From an uncultured Collinsella sp. (GTDB lineage: Bacteria; Actinomycetota; Coriobacteriia; Coriobacteriales; Coriobacteriaceae), in the NCBI GenBank assembly GCA_959605475.1, contig CAUHFS010000009.1, positions 1 through 51,636 of the forward strand: DNA of 51,636 nucleotides, written 5' to 3'. The translations under genes were made by a program, and so were the position numbers. Below, one piece after another: positions 41,146-48,152 of the stretch; the stretch's first letter is position 1, and every line of letters begins with the position of its first letter. The notes under the pieces are model-generated. The model had not been told where the DNA came from. It saw nothing but the letters and a program-made list of their open reading frames with translations, and did not search any database.

Positions 41146-42093
41146 ATGGGTATGCATACGACAAAGGTTGCAGCGGGCGAGGGCAAGTTTGCGCTCGAGG
41201 CCCAGTTGACGGTGACGCCGCGCGGCATGGTGGTGTACGCCTGCTCGCCGGAGTTCGCGCACCTGGGCGCCACGGCGCAGGCCATTCCGCGCCCCGAGCC
41301 CGGCCGCACGGCGACGGTGAGCATCTTGGCTGTCCCGTGCCATCGAGACGAGATCCCGGCGCACGATATCGCGGCGGTGCTGGCCACGCGCTTTGGCGTG
41401 CCGGTCGTTGCAAGCACGGGTTTTCATGTTGAACAGGCGAGCGGTGACGACCTCCAGCGCGTGCTCGACACCACCAAGGAGCTCATCGCCGCGCTCGAGG
41501 AGGCCGCCGCGCGCATCCTGCGCGCCGGCTGGGATGAGGGCGGCGCGGGCGCCGAGGTCGTGGCGGTCGATGCCGCGACCGGCGAGACGCTCGGATCCGT
41601 TGACCGCATCGAGGCCCATACCGGCGAGGGCATCCTGCATCAGGCATTTCTGACGCTTTTGGTCGAGGGCCAGGGCGAGGACGCGCGCCTGCTGCTCTGC
41701 CGCCGCAGTCCGCTCAAACGACTGTGGGGCGGCGTGCTGGCCGATGCTTGCGCGGGGCATCCGCTGCCGGGCGAGGACGTCGCCGCCGCCACGGCGCGCC
41801 GCATCAACGAAGAGCTCGGCATTACGCGCGAGCCCGACCAGCTCAAGCACCTCGGTCACGTGGTGTATCGCGAGGACCACGGCGACGGCCGCTGCGAGTG
41901 CGAGTGGTGCGAGGTCTACCTTGCCCATGTTGAGCCGGGTGAGCTGCATATCAACCAAGAGGAGATCTCGGAGGTGCGTCGCGTGGCCCCGTCCGAGCTC
42001 AAAGGCTATCTGCAGGGCCACCCCGAGCAGCTGGCCCCCTGGCTCCGCGAGGCCCTCAGCGACCCATCCATCCGTATGGCCCTCGCTATGTAA
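41146..42093 (+). CDS. LpdD-like prenyl-flavin chaperone domain fused to IDI/Nudix domain
   Basis: 315 residues; ATG 41146 with GGGAG 5 nt upstream. Residues ~12-115 (FAHLGATAQAIPRP, ILAVPCHRDEIPAHDIA, VVASTGFHVEQAS) fit the LpdD-like family that accompanies UbiD-type gallate decarboxylases. Residues ~140-310 fit type 1 isopentenyl-diphosphate isomerase: AHTGEGILHQAF, RRSPLKRLWGGVLADACAGHPLPGE, ECEWCEVYLAHVE, APWL. By ungapped alignment to E. coli Idi, the metal ligands H25, H32, H69, E114 and E116 correspond to H158, H165, H205, E251 and E253, but catalytic C67 aligns with A203 and the Cys is at 202. It may isomerise IPP or hydrolyse DMAPP to supply UbiX. First gene of the decarboxylase locus. 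Confidence 0.75.
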   Translation: MGMHTTKVAAGEGKFALEAQLTVTPRGMVVYACSPEFAHLGATAQAIPRPEPGRTATVSILAVPCHRDEIPAHDIAAVLATRFGVPVVASTGFHVEQASGDDLQRVLDTTKELIAALEEAAARILRAGWDEGGAGAEVVAVDAATGETLGSVDRIEAHTGEGILHQAFLTLLVEGQGEDARLLLCRRSPLKRLWGGVLADACAGHPLPGEDVAAATARRINEELGITREPDQLKHLGHVVYREDHGDGRCECEWCEVYLAHVEPGELHINQEEISEVRRVAPSELKGYLQGHPEQLAPWLREALSDPSIRMALAM

Positions 42094-42118
42094 CAAAGGT
42101 ACAGCCCCTTTGTCGCAT
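42088..42118. repeat. CAAAGG palindrome overlapping the Nudix stop
   Basis: ATGTAACAAAGG ... CCCTTTGTCGCAT. The last Met codon and the TAA stop form part of the left arm. Confidence 0.6.
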
Positions 42119-42120
42119 CC

Positions 42121-42188
42121 AAACCGTCACAACATTCGATGAAAATCTCGAAATCGAGGAAAAGCGTTGAATGTTGTGACGGTTTTTG
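42121..42188 (+). terminator. Nested 67-bp terminator hairpin, copy 1
   Basis: AAACCGTCACAACATTCGA pairs with the segment ending GAATGTTGTGACGGTTTTT; an inner CTCG AAAT CGAG stem lies in the loop. Copy 2 is at 47048-47113; both directly follow a CAAAGG palindrome. Confidence 0.8.
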
Positions 42189-42221
42189 TCCAGGGGATCG
42201 CTTCTCATCCAAAAATCCCGC

Positions 42222-42246
42222 TTGACTGTATTGCCGCAACACAGCG
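42222..42246. promoter_or_regulatory. Palindromic operator (site 2) upstream of the transporter
   Basis: TTGACTGTATTGCCGCAA followed by CACAGCG matches site 1 (41081-41105) at about 20 of 25 positions: TTG, CTGTAT, CGCAA and ACAG are shared. The dyad CTGT/ACAG is kept at the same spacing. Confidence 0.6.
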
Positions 42247-42253
42247 CAACGTA

Positions 42254-42283
42254 AGGGGTGTCCGATAACGGGCGCCCCTTTTT
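42254..42283 (+). terminator. Terminator in the transporter leader
   Basis: AGGGGTGTCCG, loop ATAA, CGGGCGCCCCT gives an 11-bp stem (two G-U pairs) followed directly by TTTT. It lies between operator site 2 and the transporter ATG at 42337, so expression of the transporter and decarboxylase from any promoter upstream must pass it. Attenuation is possible. Confidence 0.65.
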
Positions 42284-42336
42284 AAGTGGCAACGTGGCTG
42301 CGAATCCGGAGCGCCCCCAACAAGAAAGGTGGGGAG

Positions 42337-43794
42337 ATGGAAGCGGAAAAGAAGGCGTTTAAGATCACCAAGCGCGAAATTGGCTTTGTGCTGGGTATCG
42401 TAGTCTTTTTGCTGGTGAAGTTTCTTCCTTTGGCGGAGCTGAGCTCGACGGTCGAGCTCACGGTCGGCGCCCAGACCTGTCTGGCGTTGACGCTCGCCAC
42501 GGTGGTGTTCTGGGCGTGTGGCGTGGCACAGCCGGGCTTTGTGGGCCTGCTCTACTGCGCGCTGCTCGTTCTGTTCAAGGTGTGCGTGGACGACACGGGC
42601 GCCGCGAGCATCTCGGCGACGGTCGCCTCCACGTTTAGCTCGTGGACCAAAGCCACCATGTGGCTCGTCATCGGCGCCTACCTCATCGCCAGCGCGGTCA
42701 AGGAGTCGGGCCTGGGCGAGCGCATCGCCTATGCGTTTATGCTCAAGTTCGTGCGCGATGCCAAGTCGCTCATCATCTCGATCTTCGCGCTCACCTTTGT
42801 GCTGTCGCTGCTGATCCCGCACCCGTTCCCCCGCGCCTTCCTCATCCTCGCCGTCGTCTCGGTCATCGCCGAGTCCGCCGGCTACGGTGACGACGACCGC
42901 GGCAAGCTCGGCTTCCTCGTGTTTGCCGCTGCCGCCCCGGGCTCTATGTTCTTCCTGACGGGCGACTCCACACTCAACCCGCTCGTTGCGCAGTACAGTG
43001 CCGAGGCCGGCGGCATGAGCCCGTCCTTTGTCGACTGGTTCCTGTACATGAGCGTGCCCATGCTGGTCGCGCTGCTGTGCACCCTGTTCCTAGGCCTCTT
43101 CCTCTTTAAGCCCAGCAAGGAGCTCGTTTACGATCGCGAGCAGATCGTGGCCAAGCAGGCCGCGCTCGGCAAGCTCTCCGTCAAGGAGATTCGCACCATC
43201 GTGTGGCTTGTCATCGCCATCGCACTGTGGCTTACCGTCTCGGGCGATTACATCGGCTGGGTGACACTTGCCATCGGTGTCGCGCTCGCCATGCCCATCA
43301 TCGGCGAGGTTCTCACTCCTGCCAGCTGGAACGCTGTCGACATCAAGTCCCTCATGTTCCTGACGGCCGCCATGGCCGTGGGTTCCGTGGGCGGCGCCAC
43401 CGGCATGAACGCCTGGATCGCCGACGTCGTACTCCCCAGCTCCGTGCCCGAGAACATCTTCCTGTTCGCCCTGCTTGTCGCCGCGCTCTCCATGGTCATC
43501 CACATGTTCATGGGCTCGGTCATGGCCGTGCTCGGCGTGTGCGTGCCGGCGTTCATCAGCTTCGCGGCCGGCTCTAGCGTGAGCCCGCTCGCCGTGGCGC
43601 TCATCGTCTTTACGTCCATCAACATCCACTACATCCTGCCGTTCCATAACCTGCCGATCCTTATCGGCGAGGGCAAGGACGCTGGCGGCTACACCTCCAA
43701 AGAGGCTATGCGCATGGGCATTCCCCTCACTGCGGTCGTCTTTATCGTCGTGCTGGTCGAGGCCGCCTGGTTCCACCTCTTTGGCCTGATGTAA
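42337..43794 (+). CDS. DASS/SLC13-type anion transporter
   Basis: 485 residues from ATG 42337 preceded by AAGGTGGGGAG. About twelve helices. The pattern TFSSWTKATMWLVIGAYLIASAVKESGLGERIAYAFM and FTSINIHYILPFHNLPILIGEG is that of divalent-anion:sodium symporters and their relatives. Family members move di- and tricarboxylates. Its place in front of the UbiD/UbiX genes suggests uptake of the aromatic acid to be decarboxylated or exchange with a product. Substrate is inferred only. Confidence 0.75.
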   Translation: MEAEKKAFKITKREIGFVLGIVVFLLVKFLPLAELSSTVELTVGAQTCLALTLATVVFWACGVAQPGFVGLLYCALLVLFKVCVDDTGAASISATVASTFSSWTKATMWLVIGAYLIASAVKESGLGERIAYAFMLKFVRDAKSLIISIFALTFVLSLLIPHPFPRAFLILAVVSVIAESAGYGDDDRGKLGFLVFAAAAPGSMFFLTGDSTLNPLVAQYSAEAGGMSPSFVDWFLYMSVPMLVALLCTLFLGLFLFKPSKELVYDREQIVAKQAALGKLSVKEIRTIVWLVIAIALWLTVSGDYIGWVTLAIGVALAMPIIGEVLTPASWNAVDIKSLMFLTAAMAVGSVGGATGMNAWIADVVLPSSVPENIFLFALLVAALSMVIHMFMGSVMAVLGVCVPAFISFAAGSSVSPLAVALIVFTSINIHYILPFHNLPILIGEGKDAGGYTSKEAMRMGIPLTAVVFIVVLVEAAWFHLFGLM

Positions 43795-43889
43795 ACGGTT
43801 GAGCGCTTGGGCTGTAAGCAGCCGAGTGCTCGAACTGCGAGTGGCCGAGCGCCTCATCTATGAGCGCCGCGGCCCCACTACGTTACCCA

Positions 43890-43915
43890 GCCCGGCGGCA
43901 CTCCCGCCGCCGGGC
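43890..43915 (+). other. Intercistronic hairpin before the decarboxylase
   Basis: GCCCGGCGGC, loop ACTCCC, GCCGCCGGGC: perfect 10-bp GC stem ending 8 bp before GAAAGGAG. There is no T-run, so a role in message stability or translation is likelier than termination. Confidence 0.6.
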
Positions 43916-43937
43916 ACTCTCCCGAAAGGAGTACGCT

Positions 43938-45425
43938 ATGTCCACCACCGATGCTTCCCAGATCCACGACCTGCGCTCCGCGCTCGACTTTTTGCGCGAG
44001 ATGCCGGGCCAGCTGCTCGAGACCGACACCCAGGTCGACCCGGACGCCGAGGTCTCGGGCGTCTATCGCCACGTCGGTGCCGGCGGTACCGTTATGCGTC
44101 CGACCAAAGAGGGTCCGGCGATGGTCTTCAACAACGTCAAGGGCTTTGACGATGCCAAGGTCTGCATCGGCATGCTTGCCAGCCGCAAGCGCGTTGCCGC
44201 CCTGCTCGACCTGGACGAGGAGCACCTGGGCCTCGAGATCGGCAAGCGCTTCGAGAACCTGATCGCGCCCAAGCAGATCGCCGAGGGCGCGCACATCGAC
44301 TGCCAGGAGGTTGTGTACAAGGCGACCGACGAGGGCTTTGACCTGCGCAAGATCGTCCCCGCTCCCACCAACACGCCCGTCGACGGCGGCCCCTACATCA
44401 CCATGGGCCTCGCCTACGGCACGAGCCCCGACGGCTCCCAGTCCGACGTGACCATCCACCGCTTCTCCTGTGTCGACAAGGACAAGCTCGCCATGTGGAT
44501 CACCCCGGGCAGCCGTCACCTTGGCGCCTTTTTTGACGAGTACTGCCAGCGCGGCGAGGACATGCCCATCTCCATCTCCATCGGCTTGGACCCCGCCGTG
44601 TACATGTGCTGCGGCTTCGAGGCTCCCACCACGCCGCTCGGCTTTAACGAGCTGCAGATCGCCGGCGCCCTGCGCGGCCACGCCGTCGAGCTTGCCGACT
44701 GCATCACCGTTCCGCAGAAGTGCATTGCCAATGCCGAGTACGTGCTCGAGGGCTACCTCATGCACGACGAGACCATCAACGAGGACGTTAACGGCCACGG
44801 CTATGCCATGCCCGAGTTCCCCGGCTACACCGGTGGCGCCAAGGTCTGCCCGGTGATCAAGATCACCGCCGTCAACACACGCGTCAATCCCATCATGGAG
44901 AGCTGCATCGGCCCTTCGCACGAGCACGTGTCCATGGCGGGCATCCCCACCGAGGCTTCCATCTACAAGATGGTCGAGACCGCTATCCCGGGCCGCCTGC
45001 TCAACGTTCACGCCGCCCCCTGCGGCGGCGGCAAGTTCGTTGCCATCATGCAGTTCAAGAAGTCGAGCAAAAATGACGAGGGCCGTCAGCGCAACGCCGC
45101 CATGCTCGCCTTCTCGGCATTCTCCGAGCTCAAGCATGTGATCCTGGTTGACGAAGACGTTGACATCTTCGACATGAGCGACGTGATGTGGGCCATGACC
45201 ACGCGCTTCCAGGCCGACGTGGACCTCATCACCATCCCCGGCTGCCACTGCCACGTGCTCGACCCGTCCAACGACCCCGCGTTCGATCCTTCGATCCGCG
45301 AGCACGGCATCGCCTGCAAGGCCATCTTCGACTGCACGGTCCCGTTCAACCTTAAGAAGAACTTCATCCGCTCGCAGTTCATGGAGATCGACCGTGACAA
45401 GTGGGCCGCGGAGCTCGCTTTCTAG
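43938..45425 (+). CDS. lpdC: LpdC-like UbiD-family hydroxyaryl (gallate-type) decarboxylase
   Basis: 495 residues from ATG 43938 after GAAAGGAG. The sequence follows gallate decarboxylase LpdC of Lactiplantibacillus closely: SGVYRHVGAGGTVMRP, FNNVKGFDDAKV, VVYKATDEGFDLRK, APTNTPVDGGPYIT, SDVTIHRFS (Arg of the prFMN site), EYVLEGYLM with the paired Glu residues, IGPSHEHVSMAGIPTEASI and ILVDEDVDIFDMSDVMW. UbiD enzymes use prenylated FMN made by UbiX. Gallate or protocatechuate are likely substrates, giving pyrogallol or catechol; which one cannot be told from sequence. ubiX follows 37 bp downstream. Confidence 0.9.
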   Translation: MSTTDASQIHDLRSALDFLREMPGQLLETDTQVDPDAEVSGVYRHVGAGGTVMRPTKEGPAMVFNNVKGFDDAKVCIGMLASRKRVAALLDLDEEHLGLEIGKRFENLIAPKQIAEGAHIDCQEVVYKATDEGFDLRKIVPAPTNTPVDGGPYITMGLAYGTSPDGSQSDVTIHRFSCVDKDKLAMWITPGSRHLGAFFDEYCQRGEDMPISISIGLDPAVYMCCGFEAPTTPLGFNELQIAGALRGHAVELADCITVPQKCIANAEYVLEGYLMHDETINEDVNGHGYAMPEFPGYTGGAKVCPVIKITAVNTRVNPIMESCIGPSHEHVSMAGIPTEASIYKMVETAIPGRLLNVHAAPCGGGKFVAIMQFKKSSKNDEGRQRNAAMLAFSAFSELKHVILVDEDVDIFDMSDVMWAMTTRFQADVDLITIPGCHCHVLDPSNDPAFDPSIREHGIACKAIFDCTVPFNLKKNFIRSQFMEIDRDKWAAELAF

Positions 45426-45462
45426 TAAGTAACCCTACCGAGTAACTAAGTAAGGAGTTGTC

Positions 45463-46041
45463 ATGCCTGAGTCTTCTGTCCGTCCCCGTCGCATTGTCGT
45501 TGGCGTATCTGGTGCCAGCGGCGCTGCGCTGGGCCTCGAGTGTCTCAAATGCCTGCGCCAGGCCGGCGCCGAATCGGCGCTTGTCGTCACGCGCGGGGGA
45601 GAGATCACCATCGAGCAGGAGCTCGGCATGACGCTCGACGAGTTTGCCACGCATGCCGATGTGGTCTACGACAACAAGAACATCGGCGCCGCCATTGCAA
45701 GCGGCACCTATCCGGTCGATGGCATGATCGTGGCGCCCTGCTCCATGAAGACGCTTGCCGGCATCGCGAGTGGTTACAGCGAAAACCTGTTGCTGCGTGC
45801 GGCCGACGTGCAGATGAAAGAGCAACGCCGCCTGGTACTCATGGTGCGCGAGACGCCCTTCAGTGCGATCCATGCCGACAACATGGCGCGCCTGGCGCGT
45901 GTGCCGGGTGTCATGCTCATGCCGCCCATGCTCACGTTTTACAACGGCCCCGCAACGCTCGACGATGCGGTGCATCACATCGCCGCCAAGGCGCTCGAGG
46001 CCGTCGGCGTGTCATGTGCAAACTATAAGCGCTGGTCATAG
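45463..46041 (+). CDS. ubiX: UbiX-type flavin prenyltransferase (LpdB-like)
   Basis: 192 residues; ATG 45463 after AAGGAG. Motifs VVGVSGASGAALGLE (FMN phosphate), VAPCSMKTLAGIASGYSENLLLRAADV (dimethylallyl phosphate site) and LVLMVRETPFSAIHADNMARL are all intact. It joins dimethylallyl monophosphate to FMN to make the UbiD cofactor. In the LpdB group it is paired with LpdC, as here. Confidence 0.95.
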   Translation: MPESSVRPRRIVVGVSGASGAALGLECLKCLRQAGAESALVVTRGGEITIEQELGMTLDEFATHADVVYDNKNIGAAIASGTYPVDGMIVAPCSMKTLAGIASGYSENLLLRAADVQMKEQRRLVLMVRETPFSAIHADNMARLARVPGVMLMPPMLTFYNGPATLDDAVHHIAAKALEAVGVSCANYKRWS

Positions 46042-46073
46042 GCGCATTTAGGGTAGGATACGAGGAGTGTTTG

Positions 46074-46104
46074 AGCCCGCTGCCCCTGTGGGCGGCGGGC
46101 TTTT
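46074..46104 (+). terminator. Terminator after ubiX
   Basis: AGCCCGC GCCC-type arms (46074-46085) pair with GGGC GCGGGCT (46090-46101), followed by TTTCG. It separates the decarboxylase operon from the MerR gene. Confidence 0.7.
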
Positions 46105-46132
46105 CGCGTCAAAGGATGTGTCGGGAGGACCT

Positions 46133-47002
46133 ATGCAGACGGGTATGTATGCGATTAGCGAGATGGCGAGCTTGTTTAACGTTTCGCGCCAAACGCTCAT
46201 CTACTACGACAAGATCGGCCTGTTTAAGCCCGCCGTGGTTAACGAAAAAGGCTACCGTTTCTATTCGCCCACGCAGATCCCGCTCATGCGTCTGATCTGC
46301 ATGCTGCGCGACCTAGGGCTCGAACTCGACGAGATTGACCGCCTGACCTCGACGTTCGACATTGGCGAGATGACCGATCACCTGCGCTCGCGGGTTCAGG
46401 CGCTCGATGGGCAGATTGCCGGGCTCAAAGCCGAGCGTGCGAGCGTGCAGGAGCGCCTGAGCTTTTACGACGAGGCGGTCTATTGGCGCGAGCGCGAGGG
46501 CAAACCGGAGCTCAAGCAGTTCGAGCGCCGCTTCGTGGTCTTTGAGGAGTTCCCGGCCGATATCGAGCGCGGCCGTTCGATGCTGCACCCCACGCTCATG
46601 CGCGCGATTCTGCGCATGCGTGCGCTCACGGGCACGCGCCCCATGCGCGGCTGGGGCGCCATGCTGCGTCGCGAGGCGCTGCATTCCGACGACCCCATCG
46701 CCGGTGCCGGCTCCTTTGCCGTGCTGCCGCGCGGTGCCGAGGAGCTGCTGCCGAGCGATCCTGCCGAGCTGGCAGAGATTGGCGTCGAGGTGTTGCCCGA
46801 GGGCACATACCTGTGCATGAGCCGCTGGGGCATGCCGTACGAACCCGAGGGCATTCGTGCCATCGTGGCCTGCATGGACGAGCACGCACTCCAGCCCATC
46901 GGCGATGCCTTCGATTTTTGCTACCTCGATACCACCAGCTACGACGAGTCCCACCAAGAGGACTTCTGCTGCATCCAAATCCCCGTAGCCCTCCAGATGT
47001 GA
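46133..47002 (+). CDS. MerR-family regulator with GyrI-like effector domain
   Basis: 289 residues from ATG 46133 after GGGAGG. The HTH MYAISEMASLFNVSRQTLIYYDKIGLFKPAVVNEKGYRFYS in outline is MerR, followed by the dimer helix (~80-120) and a C-terminal ~150-residue domain (FVVFEEFPADIERG, GTYLCMSRWGMPYEPEGI) like BmrR/GyrI small-molecule-binding domains. It lies right after ubiX behind a terminator and may respond to the aromatic substrate. The stop TGA lies inside a palindromic repeat. Confidence 0.8.
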   Translation: MQTGMYAISEMASLFNVSRQTLIYYDKIGLFKPAVVNEKGYRFYSPTQIPLMRLICMLRDLGLELDEIDRLTSTFDIGEMTDHLRSRVQALDGQIAGLKAERASVQERLSFYDEAVYWREREGKPELKQFERRFVVFEEFPADIERGRSMLHPTLMRAILRMRALTGTRPMRGWGAMLRREALHSDDPIAGAGSFAVLPRGAEELLPSDPAELAEIGVEVLPEGTYLCMSRWGMPYEPEGIRAIVACMDEHALQPIGDAFDFCYLDTTSYDESHQEDFCCIQIPVALQM

Positions 47003-47027
47003 CAAGAGGACAGTCCCTTTGTCACAT
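46997..47027. repeat. TGACAAG palindrome supplying the MerR stop
   Basis: ATGTGACAAGAGGAC ... GTCCCTTTGTCACAT. The final ATG codon and TGA stop (47000-47002) of the MerR gene are its first bases. Confidence 0.7.
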
Positions 47028-47047
47028 TCGCGGCATGGCTGCCGCCC

Positions 47048-47113
47048 AAACCGTCACAACATTCGATGAAAATCTCGAAAACGAGGAAAAGCGTCGAATG
47101 TTGTGATGGTTTT
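47048..47113 (+). terminator. Nested 67-bp terminator hairpin, copy 2
   Basis: Same as 42121-42188 apart from a few bases: inner loop AAAA instead of AAAT, and stem changes that keep pairing (TCGAATG, GTGATGG). Ends GGTTTTCC. Confidence 0.8.
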
Positions 47114-47197
47114 CCTATCTGTGCCGGCGAGCCGCCGTGCCGTCTGGGGGTATAAGGCTAGCAAGTGTTTATTTGCGAGGCCAAGGGGGCGCCCCGT

Positions 47198-48073
47198 ATG
47201 GATATCGATAGCTTTGAATGGTGGTACAGCGAGGGCGAGGCTCCGGATGAGGTGTGGGACGAGCCCTTGCCAAGTGATGAGTTGAGCGACGGGACCGATG
47301 TGGACTCCGATGCTGGCGATGCGCTTGACTCGGATGCCGATTCCGACCCCGCCGAGCCCCTGACCTTCGAGCAGGCCTGGGCCCAGGCCGAGGCCGACGA
47401 GGCAAAGGCCGATGCCACGGCCACGCTGGGTGAGCCAGCCGACATGTCCATCTCGCCGGCCAAGACCCCGCAGCCGCGCCACACCATCGACCCCGGCAGC
47501 ACGGCATCCTTCAGCATACTCGACGTGCCCGCGCAGGGTGCCCAGGCGCCCGCCCCCACGCGTCGCCCCAACCTGGCTCGCGAGGAAGACGCGGCCCGCC
47601 GCTCACCGCTCGGCCCCATCCTCATCGCCTTCATGGCCGGCGTCATCGCTTGCTCGGCGATCGGAAATGTCTGGAGCCACGTGGAGCAACAGCGCAAAGA
47701 CGCCGCCAAGGTCGAGATGTCTGTCGAGCAATCGCTCAGCCGCACGCGCTCGGTGCATGTGTCGGTCGAGGTTAAGGACGGCGCGACGTGGGATACCGCG
47801 CGCGGCGATAGCCAAATGCTCGTCCATATTGTGGGCCGCACGCTCAGGGGACAAGCAATCGACGAGTATCAATACGTCAATTCCGAAGGTGACGGTATCG
47901 AGCTCAAGCCCGGCGACTACGAGCTCACGGTTGATGAGCCGCCCGTCGCCACCGACGGCACGCGTTACCGCGCCTCAAAGCGCATGGTTCCCGTGAGCTT
48001 TAACTCGCAGGCGCCCGATACGGTCGACAGCACGCCGCAGGGCGGGTTCGACCTTTACGCAATCGTTCAATAA
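47198..48073 (+). CDS. Orphan single-pass membrane protein with acidic cytosolic domain
   Basis: 291 residues from ATG 47198 after AAGGGGG. Residues 1-~70 are very acidic and repetitive in Asp/Glu (DELSDGTDVDSDAGDALDSD), then a Pro/Thr-rich linker, a basic stop-transfer and one helix near 145-163 (LGPILIAFMAGVIACSAIGNVW), then a ~125-residue extracytoplasmic domain (VHVSVEVKDGATWDTARGDSQML, LKPGDYELTVDEPPV). No family recognised. The outer domain looks beta-rich. It is alone between the MerR gene and the epimerase. Confidence 0.7.
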   Translation: MDIDSFEWWYSEGEAPDEVWDEPLPSDELSDGTDVDSDAGDALDSDADSDPAEPLTFEQAWAQAEADEAKADATATLGEPADMSISPAKTPQPRHTIDPGSTASFSILDVPAQGAQAPAPTRRPNLAREEDAARRSPLGPILIAFMAGVIACSAIGNVWSHVEQQRKDAAKVEMSVEQSLSRTRSVHVSVEVKDGATWDTARGDSQMLVHIVGRTLRGQAIDEYQYVNSEGDGIELKPGDYELTVDEPPVATDGTRYRASKRMVPVSFNSQAPDTVDSTPQGGFDLYAIVQ

Positions 48074-48152
48074 CTGTGCCTGTCGCTTCTCCTTGCCGTC
48101 AAGAGTGGGACAATAGCCCTCGACACTATTGTTTACTTTTGGAGGAAGTAAC

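Noticed and set aside
41146..42093. Simple stand-alone isopentenyl-diphosphate isomerase.
   Set aside because: The first ~120 residues form a separate domain, and the catalytic Cys position carries Ala, so a plain Idi call would mislead.
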